Source: Ramlibacter sp.
GTDB taxonomy: Bacteria; Pseudomonadota; Gammaproteobacteria; Burkholderiales; Burkholderiaceae_C
Length of the DNA: 20,386 bases
Assembly: GCA_028292185.1 (NCBI GenBank)
Contig: JAQGMT010000254.1
Span: forward strand, 1-20,386
Direction of reading: 5' to 3'
The position numbers were made by a program, and so were the translations under genes. This document shows positions 14,349 through 20,386 of the stretch, piece after piece (within the stretch, counting starts at the first letter, position 1; each line of letters begins with the position of its first letter). The notes under the pieces are model-generated. The model worked only from the letters and a program-made list of their open reading frames with translations, was not told where the DNA came from and did no database searches.

Positions 14349-15494
14349 ATGTCCCCCGCCTATCTCCTCGGGCTGTCCACGGCCCTTCACGTGTATGTCG
14401 GCGCGCGCCTTCTTCCCGCCTTCCACGCGCCGTGGGCGGCCGCAGCACTGACGCTGCTGCTGATCGTCTCGACCCTGTTCGTTCCGCTGGGCATGCTGGC
14501 CCGCCGCTATACGAAGCCGCCCGTTTCGGATTCGTTGGCCGCGATCGGCCTGCTGTTCATGGGCCTGTTCTCCTCGCTGCTGGTGCTGACCGCGCTGCGC
14601 GACGTGGCGCTGCTGCTGCTTTGGCTGGCGAGCCTGGCCGCTCCCGGAGCGATTGGCCTTGCCACGGTGCGCGACGCCACCGGGATTGCGGTGCCGCTGC
14701 TGGCGCTGTTCATCACCTTGATCGGCTTCTGGAATGCACGGCGGACCGCGGGCGTCGTCACGGTGAGGGTGCCCCTGCGCGGTCTGCCGCAAGCGCTCGA
14801 AGGCTTCCGGATCGTGCAGATCAGCGACATCCACGTTGGCCCGACGATCCGCCGCAGCTACATCGAAGGCATTGTCGAGGCCGTGAACCGGCTCAAGCCC
14901 GATCTGGTGGCCATCACCGGCGACCTGGTCGACGGGCCGGTGCCCGAGCTGAGCGCGCATGTCGCGCCGCTCGCCCGCCTGCTCTCGAAGCACGGCAGTT
15001 TCTTCGTCACCGGCAACCACGAGTACTACTCAGGCGTGCTGCCCTGGTTGGTGGAGCTCAAGCGCCTGGGCATCAAGGTGCTGCACAACGAGCACGTCGT
15101 CATAGAACGCGGCGGCGCTACGCTGGTACTGGCCGGCGTGCCCGACTACAACGCCGGCCATTTCGACGAAAGCCACCGCAGCAAACCGCAGCAGGCGATG
15201 GCGGGCGCGCCCGAAGACGCGGGGGCCCGGGTGCTGCTGGCTCATCAGCCACGCAGCGCCCCGGCCGCGGCGCAGGCCGGCTTCGATCTGCAGCTGTCGG
15301 GCCACACGCATGGCGGCCAGTTCCTGCCTTGGAATTTCTTCGTGCGCTTCCAGCAACCGTTTACTGCCGGGCTGCACCGGCTCGGTCGGATGTGGGTCTA
15401 CGTCAGCCGTGGAACGGGGTATTGGGGCCCACCGAAGCGCTTTGGCGCCCCGTCGGAGATCACCGAGCTCATGCTGGTGGCGGCGACCGCCTGA
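14349..15494 (+). CDS. Membrane-anchored metallophosphoesterase (YkuE/YaeI type)
   Basis: Calcineurin-like phosphoesterase with a membrane-embedded N-terminus. The 381-aa product has three to four hydrophobic helices in residues 1-130. The dinuclear-metal domain follows: Asp160 and His162 in QISDIHVG, Asp192 in TGDLVDG, Asn223-His224 in TGNHEYYSG, His299 in LLAHQP, and His319/His321 in LSGHTHGGQF. All canonical ligands are present. Related proteins include UDP-diacylglucosamine or phospholipid-linked phosphoesterases, but the substrate cannot be assigned. ATG 14349 is the first good start although it has no Shine-Dalgarno; an in-frame TTG at 14301 is possible. Confidence 0.9.
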   Translation: MSPAYLLGLSTALHVYVGARLLPAFHAPWAAAALTLLLIVSTLFVPLGMLARRYTKPPVSDSLAAIGLLFMGLFSSLLVLTALRDVALLLLWLASLAAPGAIGLATVRDATGIAVPLLALFITLIGFWNARRTAGVVTVRVPLRGLPQALEGFRIVQISDIHVGPTIRRSYIEGIVEAVNRLKPDLVAITGDLVDGPVPELSAHVAPLARLLSKHGSFFVTGNHEYYSGVLPWLVELKRLGIKVLHNEHVVIERGGATLVLAGVPDYNAGHFDESHRSKPQQAMAGAPEDAGARVLLAHQPRSAPAAAQAGFDLQLSGHTHGGQFLPWNFFVRFQQPFTAGLHRLGRMWVYVSRGTGYWGPPKRFGAPSEITELMLVAATA

Positions 15495-15559
15495 GTCCTA
15501 CACGGACGCGGGGCTTCGTCCCACATGGCTGAGGTTGGGGCAAGCCAAAAACTGACCGT

Positions 15560-16282
15560 ATGGCACGTCCCGCATCCCTCACCTCCCCCCTGACCGGCGC
15601 CCGCGCCAGCAACGTCAACTACCTCGGCGCGGCGCGCAGCCGCCGCAAATTCGAGCTGTTCTATCCAGACGGTTTCGAGGATGAGACCTACCAGGTCGCC
15701 GAACGCTCCTACAAGGAACGCGCCCACCTCGAGTGGCAATCCGAACTCGGCCCCGCCGAATTCCGCAAACTGCTCGCCCGCGGCGAGTTCCGCCAGATCG
15801 CCGACGCGGCCGTGCGCATCGAGTCGCGCACCAACCTGCTGTTCTCGTTCGAGAAGATGGCCTTGCGCGATGCCGTGAAGACGCAGGCAGGCGCCCGGCT
15901 GTTCGCGACCGAGCTCTATGCGTTTCTCTGGGGCCGTGGTTCGCCGCATCGCAAGTTCGAAGACTGGGTGCAGGCGGTGGCCGACCTGCCGCGCCGGCAG
16001 ACCCGCGTGCTCACCTGGCCGCTGGTCACGGTGTTCGGCTTTCTCGCCCGGCCCGACAAGCACCTGTTCTTGAAGCCGATGGTCACCCGCAAGGCGGCGC
16101 AGGCCTACGGCTTCGACTTCGCTTACCGGCCCCAGCCCGCCTGGGCCGTCTATCAGTCGCTCCTGACCTTTGCCGCGATCCTGCGGCGCGACCTGGACCG
16201 CAAGCCAGGCTTCAAGGCGCGGGACATGATCGACGTCCAGTCCTTCATCTGGGTTCAGGGTTCGGAGGAATACGAACCGTAG
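15560..16282 (+). CDS. Conserved-looking protein of unknown function (240 aa)
   Basis: I do not recognise this family. The 240-aa product is soluble, with many Arg and Phe/Tyr/Trp residues. Notable blocks: KFELFYPDGFEDETYQ (30-45) followed by ERSYKERAHLEW (48-59); SRTNLLFSFEKMALRDAV (89-106); HRKFEDWVQAV (130-140); and a C-terminal ARDMIDVQSFIWVQGSEEY (220-238). Closely spaced aromatic and acidic residues suggest a folded enzymatic or binding domain, not low-complexity sequence. The 65-bp spacer upstream has a weak 5-bp hairpin (15504-15521) and no clear SD, so the ATG at 15560 is the most likely but not proven start. Its last 38 bp overlap the 3' end of a convergent gene. Confidence 0.8.
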   Translation: MARPASLTSPLTGARASNVNYLGAARSRRKFELFYPDGFEDETYQVAERSYKERAHLEWQSELGPAEFRKLLARGEFRQIADAAVRIESRTNLLFSFEKMALRDAVKTQAGARLFATELYAFLWGRGSPHRKFEDWVQAVADLPRRQTRVLTWPLVTVFGFLARPDKHLFLKPMVTRKAAQAYGFDFAYRPQPAWAVYQSLLTFAAILRRDLDRKPGFKARDMIDVQSFIWVQGSEEYEP

Positions 16283-16868
16283 GGCCATCGGCCACCACCG
16301 GACGCCGGGCGGCGCGCGCGCTGCGAACCACGGCGCAAGACCAGGTTTCCTGCAGCAGCGGCAGCAGGTTGAAGGCGACCGACAGCAGCAGCCCGACCCG
16401 TAGCAAAGCGGGCGGCAAGGGATCGGCTCTCAGGCGCAGCGCCCAGTCGCGCGCCTCCTCGCCAATGCCCACCAGCGCCAACGCCTGAGGCCAGGCAAAC
16501 GCAGCCAGCAGCGCGAGCGAAAGCAGCGGCAGGATTTCCAGGAAGCTGTGCACCATCTGCTCGAAGGGCCCGACGTCGCGCAGCAAGGTGCTGTAGTGAA
16601 GGTCCCAATACACCGTCAGCTCGTGCACCAGGAACACGGCGAACACGAGCACCAGGACGGCGGCGTTGATCTCCAGCAGCGCCACTGCCACCATCGCCAC
16701 GCCGATCTCGGCGAACATCAGCAGGTGCAGCAGGTTCTCTTTGAGTCCGCTGGTCAACGCGATGCCGGTGCGGCGATGGCAGGCCCAATCCGCGAAGCCC
16801 GCCACCACCCACAATGGAAACACCACGTAGAGGAGGATGAAACGGGCCTGTTCCGGCATGCGGATCAT
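16245..16868 (-). CDS. Polytopic membrane protein of unknown function
   Basis: 207-aa integral membrane protein with about five hydrophobic helices: ARFILLYVVFPLWVVAGFA (8-26), LLHLLMFAEIGVAMVAVALL, INAAVLVLVFAVFLVHELTV, FLEILPLLSLALLAAFAW, and LLRVGLLLSVAFNLLPLL. Conserved-looking polar residues lie at helix ends: DWACHRR, HELTVYWDLHY and EQMVHSFLE. These form a His/Asp/Glu-rich set that might bind a metal or haem, but I cannot name the family. The start may be 16868 or the ATG three codons later (16859). It overlaps the convergent 240-aa gene by 38 bp and diverges from the Nudix gene with a 62-bp spacer. Confidence 0.82.
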   Translation of the reverse strand: MIRMPEQARFILLYVVFPLWVVAGFADWACHRRTGIALTSGLKENLLHLLMFAEIGVAMVAVALLEINAAVLVLVFAVFLVHELTVYWDLHYSTLLRDVGPFEQMVHSFLEILPLLSLALLAAFAWPQALALVGIGEEARDWALRLRADPLPPALLRVGLLLSVAFNLLPLLQETWSCAVVRSARAARRPVVADGPTVRIPPNPEPR

Positions 16869-16918
16869 TGTGTCCGATCCGGGCTCGGCCGTGGGGCCGC
16901 GGGGCGCCTCGGCGTGCC

Positions 16919-16930
16919 CATAATGCGCGG
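16919..16930 (+). promoter_or_regulatory. Candidate -10 element implying a leaderless Nudix transcript
   Basis: CATAAT at 16919-16924 (one mismatch to TATAAT) ends 6 nt before the ATG at 16931, so transcription would start at or next to the A of ATG. No Shine-Dalgarno is seen upstream. The -35 region is GC-rich and poor. This fits a leaderless mRNA but is only a motif match. Confidence 0.35.
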
Positions 16931-17434
16931 ATGCACAAACGATGGAAACCGAGCGTCACGGTGGCCGCGATCATCGAGCAGGGCGGCCGCTTCCTGCTGG
17001 TGGAGGAAGAAACCAGCGAAGGCCTGAAGCTCAACAATCCGGCGGGCCATCTCGAACCCGGCGAGTCGCCCGCCGACGGCTGCGCGCGCGAGGCGCTCGA
17101 AGAGACCGCGTACGCATTCCAGCCGACCGAATTGCTGGGCGTCTATATTTCGCGCTTCCAGCGCGCGCCCACCGGCGAGGACGTCACCTACTTGCGGTTT
17201 GCCTTCAGTGGCCGCCTGGGCGCGCACCATCCCGAGCGGCCCCTGGACACCGGCATCGTGCGCACCTTGTGGATGACGGCCGACGAAATCCGCGCCTGCG
17301 CGCCGCGCCACCGCAGCCCCCTGCTGCTGCGCTGCCTGGAAGACTACCTGGCGGGAATTCGCTACCCGCTCTCCGCGATCTATACCGAGCCGGGCGTGAC
17401 ACGCAGCTCGCCCTCGGTGGAGGTGAATCCATGA
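16931..17434 (+). CDS. nudJ: NudJ-like Nudix hydrolase
   Basis: Pyrophosphohydrolase acting on nucleoside di-/triphosphates or thiamin-precursor pyrophosphates, cytosolic and Mg-dependent. The 167-aa product begins MHKRWKPSVTVAAIIEQGG, as in NudJ. It contains a Nudix box at 39-61: Gly39, Glu45, then REALEETAY. The usual Gly of EExGU is Ala here (EETAY), a common tolerated change. The PAGHLEPGES segment is typical of NudJ. ATG 16931 matches the family N-terminus. Its TGA overlaps the next gene's ATG (ATGA, 17431-17434), so it is coupled to the hydratase gene. Linking a housekeeping nudJ to organic-acid genes may simply be positional. Confidence 0.88.
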   Translation: MHKRWKPSVTVAAIIEQGGRFLLVEEETSEGLKLNNPAGHLEPGESPADGCAREALEETAYAFQPTELLGVYISRFQRAPTGEDVTYLRFAFSGRLGAHHPERPLDTGIVRTLWMTADEIRACAPRHRSPLLLRCLEDYLAGIRYPLSAIYTEPGVTRSSPSVEVNP

Positions 17435-18291
17435 ACACCGAAAGCTCGAACCTGCAGGATTGGGTCGGCCGCACAGAAACTGTCGAGGACGTCGTGACGG
17501 CGACCCCGTGCGCCGGCCTGGCTGCCACCCTGGATTACGAGCCGATGCGGCCCGCACCGGGCACGCCCTTGCCTTATCTATGGCACTGGCTGTATTTCCT
17601 GCCGCTGCATCGCCAGTCGGAGATCGGCGCGGACGGCCACCCGCGGCGCGGCAGCTTTCTTCCGCCGGTGCCACTGCCCCGCCGCATGTGGGCCGGCAGC
17701 CAGCTCAGCTTTCATTCGCCGATCCGCGTGGGCGATGCCGTGCGGCGGGTGTCGACCATCGATGGCGTGCGCGAGAAAAGCGGTCGCACCGGGGCGCTGG
17801 TGTTCGTCAAGGTCAAGCACGAGGTGTTCTGCAATGCAAACACCGATGCGGCGCTGACCGAGTTTCACGACATCGTCTATCGCGGGGCCGCCCAACCAGG
17901 GGACGCCGCTCCCGCGCCGCAACCGGCGCCCGCATCCTTCAAGTGGCAACGCACCATCGCCCCGGATGACGTGCTGCTGTTTCGCTATTCGGCGTTGACG
18001 TTCAACGGCCACCGCATCCATTACGACCGCCGCTACGTGACCGAAGTGGAGGGCTATCCGGGCCTGATCGTGCACGGCCCGCTGATCGCGACCTTGCTGA
18101 TGGACCTGCTGCGCCGTGAGTTGCCGCAGGCGCAAGTGCGCGGATTCGAATTTCGCGCGATCCGTCCCACCTTCGACCTGCATCCCTTCAGCGTCTGCGG
18201 CGAGCCCGCTGCGGACGGAAAGTCGGTGCACCTGTGGGGCCGCGACCATGAGGGCTGGCTGACGATGGACGCCACCGTCACCCTGGCCTGA
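17431..18291 (+). CDS. HTD2/MaoC-type hotdog-fold acyl-CoA hydratase (mesaconyl-C4-CoA hydratase-like)
   Basis: 286-aa protein with a double hotdog fold of the FAS1-like dehydratase/HTD2 family. Its members hydrate unsaturated C4/C5 dicarboxyl-CoAs, such as mesaconyl-C4-CoA or itaconyl-CoA. The N-terminal half has LWHWLYFLP (50-58) and RRMWAGSQLSFHSPIRVGD (84-102). The C-terminal half has the MaoC-like catalytic block FNGHRIHYD (191-199) and GLIVHGPL (211-218). GGAGGTGA (17419-17426) is an excellent ribosome binding site and fixes the start; the ATG overlaps the Nudix stop. The lyase gene starts 35 bp downstream. The substrate is inferred from family and neighbours only. Confidence 0.86.
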   Translation: MNTESSNLQDWVGRTETVEDVVTATPCAGLAATLDYEPMRPAPGTPLPYLWHWLYFLPLHRQSEIGADGHPRRGSFLPPVPLPRRMWAGSQLSFHSPIRVGDAVRRVSTIDGVREKSGRTGALVFVKVKHEVFCNANTDAALTEFHDIVYRGAAQPGDAAPAPQPAPASFKWQRTIAPDDVLLFRYSALTFNGHRIHYDRRYVTEVEGYPGLIVHGPLIATLLMDLLRRELPQAQVRGFEFRAIRPTFDLHPFSVCGEPAADGKSVHLWGRDHEGWLTMDATVTLA

Positions 18292-18326
18292 TCGCAGGCT
18301 GCATCAAGAACAAGGAAAGCATCATC

Positions 18327-19670
18327 ATGGCCGCCAGCATCATCGACTCCAGCATCTTTCAAGGCATCTTCACCAGCGAGCCGATGCGCCGCATCTGGTC
18401 CGACGAGAGCCGCACCCAGAAATACCTCGACATCGAAGCCGCGCTGGCCCGCGTGCAGGGGCGGCTCGGCCTGATCCCTCAGCATGCGGCCGACGAGATC
18501 GTGCGGCATTGCCACCTCGAGCAGATCGACTTGGCCAAGCTGCGCGAACAAACGGAGCGCATCGGCTATCCGATCCTGGGCGTCGTTTCGCAGCTCAACG
18601 CGCTGTGCAAGGACAAGCTGGGCGAATACTGCCATTGGGGCGCGACCACGCAGGACATCACCGACACCGCGACGGTGCTGCAGATTCGCGAGTCGCTGGA
18701 AATCGTGGACGCGGAGCTGACCGCGATTTCCGCCGCGCTGGCCAAGCTGGCGCGCAAGCATCGCGACACCCCGATGATCGGCCGCAGCAATCTGCAGCAG
18801 GCGATTCCCGTGACCTTCGGCTACAAGATGGCCGGCTTGCTCGCCGCCATCGAACGGCATCGCGAGCGGCTGGCGCAGCTGCGCCCGCGCGTGCTGGTAG
18901 GCGAGTTCGCGGGCGCTGCGGGCACGCTGGCTTCGCTTGAGAATGGCGCGATGGAAACGCAGGCCGGGCTGATGCGGGAACTCGGGCTCGGGCAGCCGCT
19001 CATTGCATGGCATACCGTGCGCGATTCCATCGCCGAGGTGGGGGCCTTTCTCGGCCTGGTGGGCGGCACGCTCGGCAAACTGTCGATGGACGTCAAGCTG
19101 ATGATGCAGACCGAGGTGGGCGAGGTTTATGAGCCTTACTACCACGGCCGCGGCTCGAGCAGCACCATGCCGCAAAAGCGCAACCCGATTTCATCGTGCT
19201 ACATCCATGCCGCCATCTCGGTGGTGCGGCAGCATTCGGCGGCGCTGATGGATGCGATGGTGGCGGACCACGAACGCTCCACCGGGCCGTGGCAGATCGA
19301 ATGGATCGTGCTGCCCGAGACTTTCTGCCTGATGGCCGGTGCGCTGAAGCAGTCACGCGTGGTGGTGGAAGGTCTGGAAGTGGACGAAGCGCGGATGCGC
19401 CAGAACATCGACATCACGCAGGGCCTGGTGATGTCCGAAGCCGTGATGATGGGTCTGGGCCCGTTCATCGGCCGCGAGTACGCACACGACCTGGTCTACG
19501 ACATCTGCCGCGAGGCGGTGAAGAGCGGCCGGCATTTGCTGGACCTGCTGGTCGAGCACCCGGAGATCAATCGCCACGTGGACCGCGCTGCGCTGGCGCG
19601 CATGTTCGATCCCGCAAATTACCTCGGCCAGTCTGGCGTGATGGTGGACCGGGTGCTGGCCAGCCTCTAG
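18327..19670 (+). CDS. Class II lyase, adenylosuccinate lyase / PcaB-like family
   Basis: 447-aa member of the fumarase/aspartase superfamily, closest in look to 3-carboxy-cis,cis-muconate cycloisomerase-like proteins. WGATTQDITDT (104-114) and the signature loop GSSSTMPQKRNP (276-287), carrying the catalytic Ser, are intact. In the GRTHLQPA-type motif the usual catalytic His is replaced: here GRSNLQQAIP (152-161) has Asn155. This argues against adenylosuccinate lyase itself, and is compatible with PcaB-like members that also lack this His. AAGGAAAG upstream of ATG 18327 is a usable ribosome binding site. It follows the hydratase gene and converges on tcuB with a 16-bp gap, suggesting an organic-acid degradation locus. 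Reaction not assigned. Confidence 0.87.
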   Translation: MAASIIDSSIFQGIFTSEPMRRIWSDESRTQKYLDIEAALARVQGRLGLIPQHAADEIVRHCHLEQIDLAKLREQTERIGYPILGVVSQLNALCKDKLGEYCHWGATTQDITDTATVLQIRESLEIVDAELTAISAALAKLARKHRDTPMIGRSNLQQAIPVTFGYKMAGLLAAIERHRERLAQLRPRVLVGEFAGAAGTLASLENGAMETQAGLMRELGLGQPLIAWHTVRDSIAEVGAFLGLVGGTLGKLSMDVKLMMQTEVGEVYEPYYHGRGSSSTMPQKRNPISSCYIHAAISVVRQHSAALMDAMVADHERSTGPWQIEWIVLPETFCLMAGALKQSRVVVEGLEVDEARMRQNIDITQGLVMSEAVMMGLGPFIGREYAHDLVYDICREAVKSGRHLLDLLVEHPEINRHVDRAALARMFDPANYLGQSGVMVDRVLASL

Positions 19671-19686
19671 GGCCTGTTCACACTAT

Positions 19687-20290
19687 CTATTCGGAGCCGG
19701 CGGCAAACGGCTTGGGCTGACGTCGTTCGATCTGGTACTTCAGCAAGGCCGCGCTGCGATAAACCGCGTGCGCGAACTTTCCGTACGGCAGCGTGAGGAA
19801 CAGCGCCATCACCACGCCAAGATGCACCGCCAGCAGAGTTGGCATCGCGGGGCCATCGCGCCAGAGCAGCAAGGCGAGACCCGTGAGGCTGCTGAAAAAC
19901 AGCAGCGCGATGAAGCCGAGGTCCATCGGCTTTTGCTGCGGATCGCCATGCGCCGGATCGCGCCGCAGGTTCAACCAGAGCAATCCCGCCGGCCCCACCA
20001 GCAGGCCGACACCTCCGAGCGTGCCCAGCAGCACCGGCAAGCTGCGAATCGGATACGGCGCATGCCGACCGAAAGCGTAGTGGTACAGCGTTGCGACACA
20101 AGTGGCCGCGAAGCAAAGCATGAAGCCGTAGAAGGTGGCGTGATGAAAGCGCCGCCGCGCCAGGGTGAAGGCGTCGCTCGATTCGTTGCAGCCGTCGCCG
20201 TGGCCGCCGTCCAGGTATTTCAAGGTGAGCGCGTCATGAGCCGCCTGTGCCGCGGCCTGGCCCGTCTTCGCTGAGCTGGAGCCGGCGCGC
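19687..20290 (-). pseudogene. tcuB: tcuB, C-terminal membrane half only (broken or rearranged)
   Basis: TcuB passes electrons from the tricarballylate dehydrogenase TcuA to the membrane, using two 4Fe-4S clusters and membrane haem. Here only about the last 200 residues are found on this strand. After a linker SSAKTGQAAAQAAHDAL come the family blocks LKYLDGGHGDGCNE and RRRFHHATFYGF. About four helices follow (including FMLCFAATCVATLYHY, LPVLLGTLGGVGLLV, LGFIALLFFSSLTGLALLLW), with conserved His residues in the helix regions. The gene ends at TAG (19687-19689). The frame continues upstream to a stop at 20383-20385, but the TcuB similarity stops near 20290. The missing cysteine-rich part is not upstream in this orientation; part of it is on the opposite strand. 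Confidence 0.72.
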
Positions 20291-20293
20291 TTG

Positions 20294-20386
20294 GGCGCCT
20301 GCCTGCATGCCTGCCAGTACGCGCCGCCGCACGAGTTCGCGGTGAACGTGCCCAAAGCGATGGCGCAAGTGCGCGTGCAGACCTAT
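20294..20386 (+). pseudogene. tcuB: tcuB internal fragment in opposite orientation (runs off window)
   Basis: I translated the plus strand from 20294 to the window end. It reads GACLHACQYAPPHEF, followed by AVNVPKAMAQVRVQTY. This is the second half of the TcuB second 4Fe-4S cysteine motif and the conserved APPHEF block that follows it. The upstream CHxC half and the first cysteine motif are absent to the left: the frame is interrupted by TGA around 20236 and has no plausible ATG. The piece therefore cannot be a normal gene start. It is the stretch expected to precede the minus-strand C-terminal half, but inverted. Confidence 0.68.

Noticed and set aside
15495..15559. Terminator or regulatory hairpin GGACG/CGTCC between the metallophosphoesterase and the 240-aa gene
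   Set aside because: Only a 5-bp stem with an 8-nt loop and no T run.
19671..19686. GGCCTGTTCACACTAT between the lyase and tcuB as an insertion-sequence end
   Set aside because: It vaguely resembles IS termini, but there is no partner inverted repeat, target duplication or transposase.
20291..20355. Minus-strand N-terminal extension of the TcuB C-terminal fragment as a genuine protein start
   Set aside because: It only starts from TTG, has no ribosome binding site, and its sequence is the reverse complement of a clear plus-strand TcuB segment.
1..20386. CRISPR arrays, tRNA/rRNA genes, transposases, prophage or toxin-antitoxin pairs
   Set aside because: No direct-repeat arrays, cloverleaf-like sequences or recognisable mobile-element proteins were seen on either strand.

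Overview
The window looks like chromosomal DNA from a betaproteobacterium of the order Burkholderiales, most likely Comamonadaceae (Ramlibacter/Variovorax-like). This is inferred from high GC, strong G/C third-position bias, the MotA/TolQ/ExbB-dapB-bamE-fur order, a split pntAa/pntAb/pntB transhydrogenase, and a compact hpf-ptsN-hprK block. No tRNA, rRNA, CRISPR array, transposase or prophage gene was recognised. The body of the window is ordinary core genome; the unusual features sit at the right edge, in a few leaders, and in a small-protein locus.

Layout. 1-1911 (-): bamE -> dapB -> a TolQ/ExbB-type proton channel running off the left edge; dapB and the channel gene are joined by an ATGA overlap. 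fur (1982-2437, +) diverges from bamE. 2452-5642 (-): hpf, a terminator, then ptsN -> hprK -> a six-TM class III adenylate cyclase. This links the nitrogen-PTS/HPr-kinase module to a cAMP-type enzyme. rpoN and rapZ, common neighbours of this module, are not next to it. 5861-6302 (-): two well-signposted small genes (63 and 56 aa) with promoter, ribosome binding sites and a UUCG-loop terminator. 6471-9528 (+): an isochorismatase-like hydrolase, a patatin-like phospholipase, and corA with a structured 5' leader. 9561-14211 (-): pntAa -> pntAb -> pntB -> fadD (NADPH supply plus fatty-acid activation), with a REP-like hairpin between pntAa and pntAb. 14349-16282 (+): a membrane-anchored metallophosphoesterase and a conserved protein of unknown function. 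16245-16868 (-): a polytopic membrane protein whose 3' end overlaps the preceding gene. 16931-19670 (+): a nudJ-type Nudix hydrolase, translationally coupled to an HTD2/MaoC-type acyl-CoA hydratase, then a PcaB/adenylosuccinate-lyase-family lyase. 19687-20386: tcuB in two pieces on opposite strands.

The most unusual observation is at the right edge. The C-terminal membrane half of TcuB reads on the minus strand (19687 to about 20290). The start of the TcuB middle (second half of an iron-sulfur cysteine motif plus the APPHEF block) reads on the plus strand (about 20294 to the end). This is the arrangement expected from an inversion inside tcuB, either real (possibly invertible) or an assembly join. 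Second-tier observations are the corA leader, which can pair with its own Shine-Dalgarno, the cyclase in the ptsN-hprK unit, and the two-gene small-protein operon.
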